Origin: Sulfuricystis multivorans
GTDB taxonomy: Bacteria; Pseudomonadota; Gammaproteobacteria; Burkholderiales; Rhodocyclaceae
Reading direction: 5' to 3'
DNA length: 64,000 nt
NCBI RefSeq assembly: GCF_003966565.1
Contig: NZ_AP018720.1
Span: 38,624-102,623 of the forward strand
In this document: one piece after another, positions 1 through 8,054 of the stretch
How the letters are laid out: the number at the start of each line of letters is the position of its first letter
Position numbering within the stretch: the stretch's first letter is position 1
Made by a program: the position numbers and the translations under genes
Notes under the pieces: model-generated
Told to the model about the DNA's origin: nothing
The model's input: only the letters and a program-made list of their open reading frames with translations
The model's database searches: none

Positions 1-2
1 GC

Positions 3-2282
3 CCGTCCGCCTATACGGATTTGACCAACCGGCTCAATACCAATGTCATCCCTGCCGTCATACAGCTTCAAGCCGACATGTATTTCCCGGGACAACCCGC
101 CAATGCGACCAATCTCAAGAATGCGCTGACGCAGGCCTATGCCTTCGGCCTTGGTGTAACGAACACGGCAGAGAGTATCGTCAAGCAGCAGGTGTCCATC
201 AACGCCGGAATCACGGCGTATTGTGAGACTTTTGCACAGTTAGGGGATGCCAACAAGGCTTCACTGTGCTATTCGAGCGCAATGGGGGCACACCAGACGA
301 ACTACACCTACCAGGTGCTTACCAAGATCGCGGAAAGCTCGATGCCGAAGTTGAAGAGCGCCATCGAAATGATCCAGTATGCTGTATTCCCGATCATACT
401 GGCATTCGCGATCGTTGCCGGGCACATGGGGTTGCCGGTGCTCAAGACCTACGTCATGAGCCTGGTGTGGGTTCAGTTGTGGGCGCCGCTCTACGCGGTG
501 ATCCACTACATCCAGACCGTGAGGTTGCCTGAGTATGCAAACCAACTGGCAGGGCTTGGCGACACCCTCGCAGGGCAAGCCAGTTTGTTGCAAATGGGAA
601 TATCAGACCAGGCCGTGGCGGGTATGCTCGTCGTGGTCATCCCACCCATCGCTGCCGCGTTGGTCAAAGGTGGAGAGGTCGGCTTGCAGGCTGTAGCCGG
701 GCTTGTGTCCGCCCCGAAGACAGCGGAGCAACAGGCAGCAGCCAACGCCAAGGGCAACGAGACAATTGGGCATTGGGACGCGGCGATGACTATCCGGCAA
801 GGCAACATGGTGCGAGCCTTTGTCAATCCGGACGGCTCTGTCACGTACACAAATGCGGACGGTTCCGAGAGACTCGATGTCGGTTCCGCTATAGACAGAG
901 CCAGCTTCAAAGTTTCAACGGCTCGAAGGGTATCACGGGTGGCTGAGCAAATGTCCGAGCAGGCGGAAACGGCGGCCGTGGGCAATATGGTATCGGCAGG
1001 CACGGAAACCGCGGCGGCATTCCAGCAAGTGGCCGACTTCGTTCGGGCACATGCCAAGGGCGCGAATAAGGGCACCAGCTTTAGCGAAGACGATATGGCA
1101 AAAATCAGTCAGGCCTATAGTCAAGCGCAGGACATTGCAAAGAATTTCGAGAAGCAGTTTGGGCTCAGGGAGGGGACGGGTGCTCGTGTGCTTGGGGAAT
1201 TGTCTGTAAGCGGCGGGGGCAAAATATTGGGCGTTGGTGTAGAAGCTAGCCTAAAAGCAGCCGGCTTCAGCGAAGCCACGCTATCCAACGAAAAGAAAAT
1301 GTCTGAGGCGTTCAAACTGGCCAAATCTTTCAAGGACGCGATGGAGCGCGCGCATCAAGTGTCGCGCCAGTCCAAATACGATACCGGCGAGTCGTCGGAA
1401 GCGAAGGCAATGCGTGGCATCCGGGCCAGCCTGGATCAGGCGCAACGCCATTCCGAACTGGCATCGGCCAACTATCAGAAATCGCTTGACTATAAAGAAC
1501 ATGCCAAGCAAGCGCGTGAAGGGTCTGTGACATTCGATGTGGATCTGACGACTAGGCTTATGAATCGCCTTGCCAATGAGCGGGCAACGATCGACGGGCA
1601 GAAATATAACGGCTTCAAGAGAGAAGATGTCGATGCGCTGGTGCGTCTGAACAACCCCGAAATGCTGGCGCTGCTGGAAAGACTTGCTGATGAAGAAACA
1701 GCAAAAGCGCTTGAAGAAAAATACGGTGGGATTCAGCGGCCCAAGGACGTGTGGGCGTTCTTCAAACAAGGCCAAGAAGGCTTGCAGACGAATAGCGATG
1801 TCGCTACGCAAGGCGAGCAATGGCTCGGAAAAGTCCACGGGGATGCCGCCCGTGCTGGCGTAGATCCGGACAAACAAGTCACGAGTAATCTGCCTGGGCA
1901 AGTGAATAAAGGTCTGGAACAGACCGGTAACGCCGTCAATAATGGCGGACGACAGGTCGAAGCCGGCGGCAAGCCGCTCCGGCAGGATGTCAATGGTACC
2001 GTGAAAAACCCAGGCTCGCTCATGATCAGGGCAGGAAAAGGCGCGGCTCTGGCCGTCAGGGACACGGCGAAAGGAGCCTGGAAAGCGCTTGGTGGCTCAT
2101 GGCGCGAAGGGGAAAAAACTTCCCGGGAACTAATCAACCAACCGCCAAATGCGCCTCAACAGCCGTCCGCTCAGCAGCCGGTGCAGGGTTCTGGTGATCA
2201 ACCTACGACGACGCAGCCGCAACCCACGGCGGGATCGGACGGCCAACAGAATGGCGATACACCGCCGCCGCGCGCCCGCTGA
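3..2282 (+). CDS. traG: TraG, F-type mating-pair formation/stabilisation protein (5' partial)
   Basis: The reading frame is open to the window edge, so the N-terminus lies outside. The visible part has three hydrophobic segments (around residues 120-140, 143-165 and 197-217) and then a long soluble alanine/glutamine-rich region ending in a proline/glutamine-rich tail, as in TraG of F-type type IV secretion systems. TraG acts in the inner membrane in pilus assembly, and its C-terminal periplasmic part acts in mating-pair stabilisation and entry exclusion. The gene ends two bases from a convergent membrane protein gene. Family assignment is from architecture and from the TraW/TraU/TrbC/TraN genes downstream. 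Confidence 0.8.
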   Translation, partial: PSAYTDLTNRLNTNVIPAVIQLQADMYFPGQPANATNLKNALTQAYAFGLGVTNTAESIVKQQVSINAGITAYCETFAQLGDANKASLCYSSAMGAHQTNYTYQVLTKIAESSMPKLKSAIEMIQYAVFPIILAFAIVAGHMGLPVLKTYVMSLVWVQLWAPLYAVIHYIQTVRLPEYANQLAGLGDTLAGQASLLQMGISDQAVAGMLVVVIPPIAAALVKGGEVGLQAVAGLVSAPKTAEQQAAANAKGNETIGHWDAAMTIRQGNMVRAFVNPDGSVTYTNADGSERLDVGSAIDRASFKVSTARRVSRVAEQMSEQAETAAVGNMVSAGTETAAAFQQVADFVRAHAKGANKGTSFSEDDMAKISQAYSQAQDIAKNFEKQFGLREGTGARVLGELSVSGGGKILGVGVEASLKAAGFSEATLSNEKKMSEAFKLAKSFKDAMERAHQVSRQSKYDTGESSEAKAMRGIRASLDQAQRHSELASANYQKSLDYKEHAKQAREGSVTFDVDLTTRLMNRLANERATIDGQKYNGFKREDVDALVRLNNPEMLALLERLADEETAKALEEKYGGIQRPKDVWAFFKQGQEGLQTNSDVATQGEQWLGKVHGDAARAGVDPDKQVTSNLPGQVNKGLEQTGNAVNNGGRQVEAGGKPLRQDVNGTVKNPGSLMIRAGKGAALAVRDTAKGAWKALGGSWREGEKTSRELINQPPNAPQQPSAQQPVQGSGDQPTTTQPQPTAGSDGQQNGDTPPPRAR

Positions 2283-2284
2283 AT

Positions 2285-2965
2285 CTACCACCTGCCATCG
2301 TACAGCGATGGGATATCGTCACCATAGATGCTATAGCCGCTTGAGCGGCGTCGCATAGTATTCTGTGACTTGATTTGTGGTCGCCGAATGAACGCCATCA
2401 ACCGCTCCCGTTCTTCCGGCGTCAGCTTCTTGAGCCGCTCGATCTCGTCGGCCGGCAGCCCTTCTTTCTCCAGTTGATCCCACAGGCCATGGACGACCAT
2501 CCACGCCACGGTTGGCTTGCGCTGCTCTATGGGCTTCTGACGGCCTTCGTATAGAGCGGCGATGCTACCGACGATAAAAAACGCTGCCCATAAGAAGCTG
2601 CCATCTACAGAGAAAGCGATGGCTGTGACCAATCCAAACGACGCCAAGACGATCGCCTGCAAACGGAACCATTTTTTCAGGATAAGAAATGGTATTGATG
2701 GTATTGCAAGAAGGCTGACAACGATAGCCATTTTCCCCAGCTCTCTGTATTGGTTATCCCCGGTAAGAGCACCGTAAACCAGCAGGCTCGGCAGCAGCAT
2801 CCCCAGACCAAACAGAGCGCAGGCCTTGGAAAGCCCCCAAAGGGCTGGCGAAAGGCGGCGATTGCGCAGATCTCCTATGGCGTCGATGAGTTTCTTGATG
2901 CCATAGCCGATCATCAGCAAGTCGCCAGCAAAAGCTGAATACAGCAGTACGGATTCGATATTCAC
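2285..2965 (-). CDS. Multi-pass membrane protein, possible entry-exclusion candidate
   Basis: A 226-residue protein with about four hydrophobic segments in its first 140 residues and a charged cytoplasmic-type tail (LTPEERERLMAFIRRPQ). It starts with GTG behind a strong GGAGGGGG ribosome-binding site. It lies tail to tail with traG. In SXT/R391 elements the gene next to traG encodes the inner-membrane exclusion protein Eex, so that role is a positional guess only; no sequence motif supports it. Confidence 0.6.
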   Translation of the reverse strand: MNIESVLLYSAFAGDLLMIGYGIKKLIDAIGDLRNRRLSPALWGLSKACALFGLGMLLPSLLVYGALTGDNQYRELGKMAIVVSLLAIPSIPFLILKKWFRLQAIVLASFGLVTAIAFSVDGSFLWAAFFIVGSIAALYEGRQKPIEQRKPTVAWMVVHGLWDQLEKEGLPADEIERLKKLTPEERERLMAFIRRPQIKSQNTMRRRSSGYSIYGDDIPSLYDGRW

Positions 2966-2988
2966 GTTTCCCCCTCCAGGTCGCCGTA

Positions 2989-3021
2989 GGAATCACCCGC
3001 CTTCAGGCGGGGGATGTCAAT
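2989..3021. other. Hairpin resembling an IS200/IS605 end remnant
   Basis: The sequence AATCACCCGCCTTCAGGCGGGGGATGTCAA contains a six-base-pair hairpin (CCCGCC-TTCA-GGCGGG) followed by GATGTCAA. This hairpin-plus-tail is typical of the ends of IS200/IS605 TnpB elements. No transposase lies nearby, so it could be a relic or chance. Confidence 0.25.
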
Positions 3022-3086
3022 TGCCTTGCTCGCCCCTAAGTCCATCCACGTGCTAAAGCTTCCGCAGCATCCAAATCAGGAACCGC

Positions 3087-3473
3087 TTAAATCTCAATGA
3101 TTGTATCGCTGTAGCGTGCCATCATCGGATCATGGGTGATGAGCCGCATTGGCTCGACAAGCGCCTGCGCGACCAGGATGCGGTCAAACGGATCGGCATG
3201 GTGCGCCGCCAGGTCTTCGACGGCTGCCGCATGCTCGGGCTCCACTGGCAAGAAGCGGTAGCCCGATTCACGAAAATAGCGTAGTGCGTCCTGACTGGAC
3301 ACAGGCATGTCGCCGCGCCCCAGGCTGTGCTTGATGGCGATCTCCCAGACGGTCGCGGCGCTGATCCACACCGACGACTTGGGTGACTCGATCATCTCGC
3401 GCGCCTTCTTCGGCAGCTTCGGGCTGTCCGTGATCGCCCATAAGGCGACGTGCGTATCGAGCAGCAGGTTCAA
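3087..3473 (-). CDS. vapC: VapC-type PIN-domain toxin
   Basis: A 128-residue PIN-domain ribonuclease. It opens with LLLDTHVALWA, has a central Glu (TVWEIAIKH) and a C-terminal AHHADPFDRILVAQ segment, giving the acidic metal-binding residues of VapC. Such toxins cleave tRNA or rRNA when freed from their antitoxin. It starts at TTG overlapping the stop of the antitoxin gene (TTGA), so the pair is translationally coupled. Confidence 0.9.
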   Translation of the reverse strand: MNLLLDTHVALWAITDSPKLPKKAREMIESPKSSVWISAATVWEIAIKHSLGRGDMPVSSQDALRYFRESGYRFLPVEPEHAAAVEDLAAHHADPFDRILVAQALVEPMRLITHDPMMARYSDTIIEI

Positions 3474-3715
3474 GATCGTCCCCCCAGAAACATGCGGACC
3501 ACCTCATCGTTGTGCGTGTCGATGTTGTCCGGCACCTCGAACTTACCCTTGGCAACGCCGATGCGCTTGCCGATCGGCATGGTGTCTAATGGCACGAGTT
3601 TGGCGGCAGGACGCCCATTACGGGCAATGACGATCTCGCGCTCCTGCCCCTGCTCGATGGATTCCACCAGACGAGACAAAGATGACTTCGCTTGTAGCAT
3701 GTTGACGTGCGGCAT
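3470..3715 (-). CDS. Phd/YefM-type antitoxin
   Basis: An 81-residue protein with the Phd/YefM N-terminal DNA-binding fold (VNMLQAKSSLSRLVE, then EIVIARNGRPAAKLVPL) and a C-terminal tail expected to wrap the PIN toxin. It is the first gene of the pair and would repress its own promoter through the palindrome just upstream. This antitoxin type paired with VapC is a common combination. Confidence 0.9.
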   Translation of the reverse strand: MPHVNMLQAKSSLSRLVESIEQGQEREIVIARNGRPAAKLVPLDTMPIGKRIGVAKGKFEVPDNIDTHNDEVVRMFLGGRS

Positions 3716-3750
3716 GGCGTTTCTCCTAAGACAAATCCTAGTCTAGTCTG

Positions 3751-3766
3751 GTCTTGTAGACAAGTC
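3751..3766. promoter_or_regulatory. Palindromic operator of the toxin-antitoxin pair
   Basis: GTCTTGTAGACAAGTC, a nearly perfect palindrome (core CTTGT-AG-ACAAG), lies 36 bases upstream of the antitoxin start, with a related GTCTAGTCTGGTC half-site beside it. Position and symmetry fit an autoregulatory operator. Confidence 0.5.
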
Positions 3767-3863
3767 AAGTCTATGTATTCGTCCAGTACCTTTGGCAATC
3801 TGGGTGGTGAGTGAAAAGCCTTTTACGGGAGGCAGCGTGCCTGCGCGATGGTGGGGGATCACG

Positions 3864-4211
3864 GTGTTGTAGGCGATGAGCCTAGGATCGGTTCGGGGTG
3901 TTCGCCTGCGTCTGGGCGCCGAGGAGCGGGGAATGAGTGCCGCTGGGTTGCCGCCGCTCTCCCTCAAGGCCTTTTTCCAGCGGTAGAGGGTGCGGCGGGA
4001 CGCCTACGGCATCCACCGTGGCGGCCAGGCCGTGTTTGTCGAAAAATCGGAGAATCTTGAGTCGTTCTTGGGCTTCTTTCGGGGTCATCCCCCAAAGATG
4101 CCCCAGTTTGGCTAGGAGGTCAAAACCCCCTGACCCTGTATCCAATGTGCTGCACTTGCATGGCATTCCTCCGTCATCGAAGGAGTGCCAAAGGTTTCTG
4201 AACTTGTGCAC
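3864..4211 (-). pseudogene. Broken N-terminal part of an integrase/transposase
   Basis: One frame reads MTPKEAQERLKILRFFDKHG...ATVDAVG. After a frameshift the next frame continues SRRTLYRWKKALRESGGN, then PAALIPRSSAPRRRRTPRTD. Together they form the helix-turn-helix N-terminus of an IS481/integrase-core-type transposase. The catalytic DDE region is missing: the sequence stops resembling the family at about 3,870. It is therefore a frameshifted and truncated relic between two toxin-antitoxin pairs. Confidence 0.65.
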
Positions 4212-4285
4212 ACTTTAGCTTGCCGCGCACCAGGTCAAGTTGTGTTATGATGTAATACGTAATCAGTGTTAAATAAGGGGTTGGT

Positions 4286-4516
4286 ATGCACCGGAAAATG
4301 ACAATCACGCTCGATGAGGCGGTTTACGAGGGGCTTTGCCGGACGGTCGGACGACGCAAGATGAGCCAGTTCATCGAGGACTTGCTACGTCCGCATGTGC
4401 TCGACACGTCGCTTGATGACGGCTACCGGGCAATGGCGGCTGACAGGGAAAGAGAAGCTGAAGCAGTGGAGTGGTGCAACGCCCTTGCCGGAGACATGGC
4501 CGATGCGGCGCGGTGA
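4286..4516 (+). CDS. Ribbon-helix-helix antitoxin partner of MazF
   Basis: A 76-residue protein beginning RKMTITLDEAVYEGLCRTVG, a ribbon-helix-helix strand and helix, with an acidic C-terminal half suited to toxin binding. It overlaps the mazF start by 14 bases. Upstream, around 4,248-4,265, lies the imperfect palindrome TGATGTAATACGTAATCA, a possible autoregulatory operator. Confidence 0.8.
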   Translation: MHRKMTITLDEAVYEGLCRTVGRRKMSQFIEDLLRPHVLDTSLDDGYRAMAADREREAEAVEWCNALAGDMADAAR

Positions 4517-4829
4517 AGTGTGGTGGGTGGAATTCGACCATGCTGTGGGTAGCGAAATCCGCAAGACGCGCCCGGCGGTGATCGTGAGCAACGATGCGGC
4601 CAACAGGAACCTGTCGCGGGTAGTGGTGGTGCCTGTGACCAGCAACACCGGAAGGCAGTACCCCGGTGAGGCCGTTGTAACCGTTGGCGGGCAGAGCAGC
4701 AAAGCTATGGCCGACCAGATCATGGCCGCAGACAAGTCGCGGCTCAAGAGTCAGCTCGGTGTGCTATCTAAAGCGGATATGTTGGCCGTTGAGGATGCGA
4801 TCAAAGTGCATTTGGCGCTACCGAGGTAA
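4503..4829 (+). CDS. mazF: MazF/PemK-type endoribonuclease toxin
   Basis: A 108-residue MazF-fold toxin. The N-terminal MRRGEVWWVEFDHAVGSE, the KTRPAVIVSND strand and RVVVVPVTSN are the usual MazF signatures of this mRNA interferase. The start at 4,503 is chosen because it gives the conserved MRRGEVW N-terminus and overlaps the antitoxin gene. Confidence 0.9.
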   Translation: MRRGEVWWVEFDHAVGSEIRKTRPAVIVSNDAANRNLSRVVVVPVTSNTGRQYPGEAVVTVGGQSSKAMADQIMAADKSRLKSQLGVLSKADMLAVEDAIKVHLALPR

Positions 4830-4947
4830 CGGCCAAATAGATCGACCAGGTGTGCGACGTGAATCCTCCCACGACTAAGCCGGGGCTGCAGTCTGGGCTT
4901 CGCGCTCCGTTTCTCGGGCTTGCGCGTGCAGCCAGAGCGTAGAGAGC

Positions 4948-5163
4948 TTAACTGCCATCGCCAATCTCCTTGAGCAGTTGCGGGTTGGCATGGTCTCCAC
5001 GTACCAGGCCGATTCCTAACACCGTTTCCAGGCGAATGACGCGCTCCGTCAGCAATTCGATCCTTTGCTGTTGCAGTTTGATGGTTTCGGCCATACGCTC
5101 TACTTTGTCATTCATCTTGATAACCGTGGTGATGGCATCCCACATTTTGTCAGTGACCCCCAT
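4948..5163 (-). CDS. Small coiled-coil protein
   Basis: A 71-residue protein whose middle (VERMAETIKLQQQRIELLTE and onward) has a heptad pattern typical of a short coiled coil. It is translationally coupled to the upstream gene by a one-base TGATG overlap, so the two probably act together. No family recognised. Confidence 0.6.
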   Translation of the reverse strand: MGVTDKMWDAITTVIKMNDKVERMAETIKLQQQRIELLTERVIRLETVLGIGLVRGDHANPQLLKEIGDGS

Positions 5164-5444
5164 CAGACTGCCTCCCTTTTCGATTCGAGGGCTGCGATGC
5201 GTTGGTTCGATGCCTCGACGAACGCCAAGGCGTCATCGATAGCAGCGCTTGCTTGCGCCGTAGTTTTAACCATCTGGTCGATCAGACCTTCCAGGAGCGC
5301 ATCGTTCTCGGACGGATTGAACGAAGCGGCGGCACGGCGAAGGAATTCGCCGACTGAAATGCCGGCCGACTTCGCGGCTTTCGTGATGAACGCCTTTTCC
5401 TGCCGGGTAACCAGGACATGGATTCGTTGGGTTGCGGTAGCCAT
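5163..5444 (-). CDS. Ribbon-helix-helix-like small protein
   Basis: A 93-residue protein with an N-terminal strand and helices (QRIHVLVTRQEKAFITKAAK, then GISVGEFLRRAA) like plasmid ribbon-helix-helix proteins such as MobC-type accessory factors and CopG-like repressors, followed by a helical C-terminus. The start at 5,444 is preferred because AGGAAG lies just ahead of it. A DNA-binding role is inferred from the fold. Confidence 0.65.
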   Translation of the reverse strand: MATATQRIHVLVTRQEKAFITKAAKSAGISVGEFLRRAAASFNPSENDALLEGLIDQMVKTTAQASAAIDDALAFVEASNQRIAALESKREAV

Positions 5445-5527
5445 GTTGCTTCCTGTATACACATAACCTGCACATGCACATTATAGGCGCTTGACAGGAA
5501 CTATCAAGTGCTGTACAAAGCGCATCA

Positions 5528-5707
5528 GGTGCTCGTAACACCTCTGCAAGCGGTTCTCCGCGCCCGATAGTTCGCGGTATTTTTACGCCCGTAATCCGCC
5601 TGCCGCCTCCTTGGGCGGGTTCCGGGTCGAGTCGATGGCCGGGTGTGCGGCTAATAAAAGACCCTTCGGGGGAATACGCCCGCCGCCTTGCAGCGGTTAC
5701 GAGCACC
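5528..5707. repeat. Long imperfect inverted repeat bounding a non-coding segment
   Basis: The left arm (5,528-5,553, GGTGCTCGTAACACCTCTGC...) and right arm (5,683-5,707) are reverse complements over about 23 bases with two small mismatches. They enclose about 130 bases with further GC-rich hairpins and no good reading frame. It fills most of the 5,445-5,755 gap. It could be a structured RNA, a regulatory cruciform or a small non-autonomous element. Confidence 0.55.
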
Positions 5708-5755
5708 CGGCCGCCCACGGTCGTTCGTGGGTAATGACTAGATAGGAGCGTAAAA

Positions 5756-5968
5756 ATGAGCCAAGACGAACTCGATCTCCTTGATCGCGAGGAACGCATC
5801 TTCAAGTGCTTCCAGGCCGCGATTGGTCTTTTGGATCCCAACGAAGAAGTCCGTGACCCGGACGGGGTGCGCGAGCTGCTGGATTTTCTCGTGGAGGAAT
5901 ACCAGGCGGCCCGTGAGGCGCTGATGAGCCGCGTGCGTGAAATGCGCCGTGAATACGCGGACGTTTGA
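5756..5968 (+). CDS. Small acidic protein of unknown function
   Basis: A 70-residue, strongly charged, helix-rich protein (ELDLLDREERIFKCFQAAIG) with a clear AGGAG ribosome-binding site. It is the first gene after the inverted-repeat structure. No family recognised. Confidence 0.6.
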   Translation: MSQDELDLLDREERIFKCFQAAIGLLDPNEEVRDPDGVRELLDFLVEEYQAAREALMSRVREMRREYADV

Positions 5969-6485
5969 AGCCGGAATCCGGCAGCACGTCAGCTGCAGTC
6001 AGGTATGGCCCGGTGTAATGCTCATTGGGATGGCATTCGTAGCCGCCCAGGCATATGCCATCGACAATCTCGTCTCCCAGGCCATCATGGATGCCGTCCA
6101 ATTCCACCAAAGAGCCTATGCCGCCAACAACCTGCGTCGCGTCACGGCTTACTATCTGGGCGACTCGGGCGGTTGCGGCAATGTGGCTGTCGAGAGCAGC
6201 GACAAGCGAAGTCGTGAGCATTACCGCGTATGCGACGGCGTGATCGAGCAGAGGCAAGATGTCGAGCCATCAGCGCCAACCGATGATCCGAACTACCGGC
6301 GTACGGTCGTTGCCGTCGGCAGGCAGGCGCTCCTGGCGGGCGCAGCCATAGGGCGATTCGAAGGTTACGTCATCGAGGCCAGGCGAGTGGGCTGGTCCGG
6401 CCGTGACGGCTGCGGCACCGTGGATGTCACCGTGACCTATGGCGACCTAATGGTCGATAACGGGCAACCGAGAGTCTGCCCGTAA
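5937..6485 (+). CDS. Putative exported cysteine-containing protein
   Basis: Up to 182 residues. A hydrophobic stretch ending AFVAAQAYA-ID looks like a signal peptide with a cleavable AxA site, and the mature part has four cysteines in GGCG, RVCD, GCGT and RVCP contexts, suggesting disulphides in the periplasm. The start is uncertain: the ATG at 5,937 gives a long N-terminus overlapping the previous gene by 32 bases, while ATGs at 6,018 and 6,030 give a short signal peptide. None has a strong ribosome-binding site. Confidence 0.5.
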   Translation: MKCAVNTRTFEAGIRQHVSCSQVWPGVMLIGMAFVAAQAYAIDNLVSQAIMDAVQFHQRAYAANNLRRVTAYYLGDSGGCGNVAVESSDKRSREHYRVCDGVIEQRQDVEPSAPTDDPNYRRTVVAVGRQALLAGAAIGRFEGYVIEARRVGWSGRDGCGTVDVTVTYGDLMVDNGQPRVCP

Positions 6486-6506
6486 AGGGAGCCATGGGGT
6501 TCGGAA

Positions 6507-6731
6507 ATGCCAACTACACACGTTAATCAGCGCGTTCAAAAACACCGTGATGCGCTGCGCAGGGCTGGGCTTCGTCCGGTTCAACTCTGGGTGCCTGACA
6601 CGCGTCGCCCGGGCTTTGAGGAGGAGTGTCGCCGCCAATGCCTGCTTGTTGCTCAGGCCGACAGTGCCGATACCGCCATGCAGCAGTTCATGGATGAAGC
6701 CTTGGCAGAAGAGGACGGCTGGACGGAGTGA
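6507..6731 (+). CDS. MazE-like antitoxin (DUF3018 type), no toxin partner seen
   Basis: A 74-residue protein with the DUF3018 antitoxin pattern (VQKHRDALRRAGLRPVQLWV, PDTRRPGFEEECRRQ). Family members normally precede a MazF toxin. Here the next gene encodes a NERD-domain nuclease and starts within the antitoxin stop codon (GTGA), so the antitoxin is either orphaned or has an unusual partner. Confidence 0.75.
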   Translation: MPTTHVNQRVQKHRDALRRAGLRPVQLWVPDTRRPGFEEECRRQCLLVAQADSADTAMQQFMDEALAEEDGWTE

Positions 6732-7591
6732 AGGTAGTTGTCATCCTATTCGCGCTAGCCGGCCTGTTCGCCATCGCCGCGATCATTGCCGAGCGTTTGC
6801 AGCGCAAGCGTGCGCCGACAGCGAACAAACAAGCGGAGCATTACCCAGAAAGGCCTTCACCGAGCGTGATGGCGCTATCGAATTACGGAACACACCTGCT
6901 TGCAGAAGTAGAACGCAAGCGGCAAGCATCCGAAGAGGCGATCCGCAAACACCAAGCCGCGCTGGAAGAGATCGCGGTCGAGGAAGCCAAGATCCGGTCT
7001 GGGCTGGAAGGGGAGTCAAGGTTGGACGATTTTCTCCGCAGCCGTCTCGACGACACATGGACGATCATTGCCGGCTACCGCGCCCATGAAGGCGAGATCG
7101 ATCGCATCCTGGTTGGGCCGAAAGGCGTGTTCGCCTTCGAGGTCAAGAACGTGGGCGGAATCATCCACTGCGACGGCGACCGCTGGTGGCGCGACAAGAC
7201 CGACCGGCGCGGCAACATCATCGAGCGAGATGTTCCTATTGCGGACAACGGCGGAAGAAGCCCCTCGCGACAGATCAACGACGCTGCGGATGCTCTGGAA
7301 CGACTGCTCAAGGGAAATGGACACGACGCGGCAGTCGTACGTATCGTCGTGCTTACACACCCAAGAGCCAGGCTTGGCAACATCAGCCGACTGAACATCC
7401 ATCTGTTGGCGCGAGTCCAAGACTTATACATGCAGCGAGTGCTCTCACGCGGAGCGCCGCTGTCAGCTGATCAGGCACGCAAGATCGCCACGACCATCCG
7501 CCGCCACCACGAGTGGTTCGAACGCAAAGAAAAGCAGTCCGCAAGGCGCGACGACGAGCCGCTCAACCAAGCTTTCTCGCCATCTCCCTGA
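6728..7591 (+). CDS. NERD-domain nuclease-fold protein with N-terminal membrane anchor
   Basis: A 287-residue protein: one N-terminal transmembrane helix (VVILFALAGLFAIAAIIAE), a coiled-coil-like linker (residues 60-95), then a NERD domain. The nuclease-superfamily signature is GEIDRILVGPKGVFAFEVKN, with the Asp and the E-x-K pair typical of PD-(D/E)XK folds. It starts at GTG overlapping the MazE-like gene by four bases. NERD proteins are thought to process DNA; the membrane anchor and the antitoxin coupling suggest a defence or toxin role, which is inference. Confidence 0.75.
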   Translation: MKVVVILFALAGLFAIAAIIAERLQRKRAPTANKQAEHYPERPSPSVMALSNYGTHLLAEVERKRQASEEAIRKHQAALEEIAVEEAKIRSGLEGESRLDDFLRSRLDDTWTIIAGYRAHEGEIDRILVGPKGVFAFEVKNVGGIIHCDGDRWWRDKTDRRGNIIERDVPIADNGGRSPSRQINDAADALERLLKGNGHDAAVVRIVVLTHPRARLGNISRLNIHLLARVQDLYMQRVLSRGAPLSADQARKIATTIRRHHEWFERKEKQSARRDDEPLNQAFSPSP

Positions 7592-7967
7592 CGAGCTCTT
7601 CCAGGCCGGCTACTCGTTTCGCCTCCTGAACGCGAGAAAAAATCTCCTCAAGAACGGCGCTCCGCCTATCCTCGCCCAGTCCGTCGAGTAGCCCTTTCAC
7701 TGCTTCAAGTCTCCGAAGATAGGCATCATCAAGGGCGGAGGACTTGGCTTCTGCCTCCGCACACATGTCTCCTTGTCCCAGAAGGAGCCAGTTCAGGTTG
7801 ACGCCAGTCTGTCCGATGGCGACAAGCGCTTCCCCGCCAGGGACGTTGATTCCGAGCTCGTACTTACGAATAACACCAATATGCAATCCGGTCAGGCTGG
7901 AGAACTCTTCCTGGGTGAGCCCAAGATGCTTTCTCCACTTCCTTAATCGTTCTCCAATGGCCGACAT
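7563..7967 (-). CDS. XRE-family repressor, probable element master repressor
   Basis: A 134-residue protein with an N-terminal helix-turn-helix of Cro/CI type (LRKWRKHLGLTQEEFSSLTG, then VIRKYELG) and a GVNLNWLLLGQGDM segment common in phage-type repressors. The C-terminal half is helical and probably dimerises. It is transcribed divergently from the FlhD-like gene, the layout of SetR against its target operon in SXT elements. Its 3' end overlaps the NERD gene by 29 bases. Confidence 0.8.
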   Translation of the reverse strand: MSAIGERLRKWRKHLGLTQEEFSSLTGLHIGVIRKYELGINVPGGEALVAIGQTGVNLNWLLLGQGDMCAEAEAKSSALDDAYLRRLEAVKGLLDGLGEDRRSAVLEEIFSRVQEAKRVAGLEELVREMARKLG

Positions 7968-7997
7968 TGAAATAGCTCCTTTTGGTTATCTTTTCTC

Positions 7998-8025
7998 TTG
8001 ACAGTAACCGAAAACGGTATATACT
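7998..8025 (+). promoter_or_regulatory. Strong sigma-70 promoter with embedded operator, driving the FlhD/CRISPR operon
   Basis: TTGACA at 7,998-8,003 and TATACT at 8,020-8,025 are separated by 16 bases. The spacer holds the inverted repeat ACCG-AAAA-CGGT (8,007-8,018), and a related GGTTAT half-site lies at 7,984-7,989. The divergent XRE protein is the obvious candidate to bind there and shut off the operon. Confidence 0.75.
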
Positions 8026-8054
8026 GTGCTCATTAGGTATGTTGGAAAAGCTAC

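Noticed and set aside
4831..4947. Gap between mazF and the small coiled-coil gene
   Set aside because: No reading frame with a ribosome-binding site, no clear hairpin and no repeat; nothing reported there.
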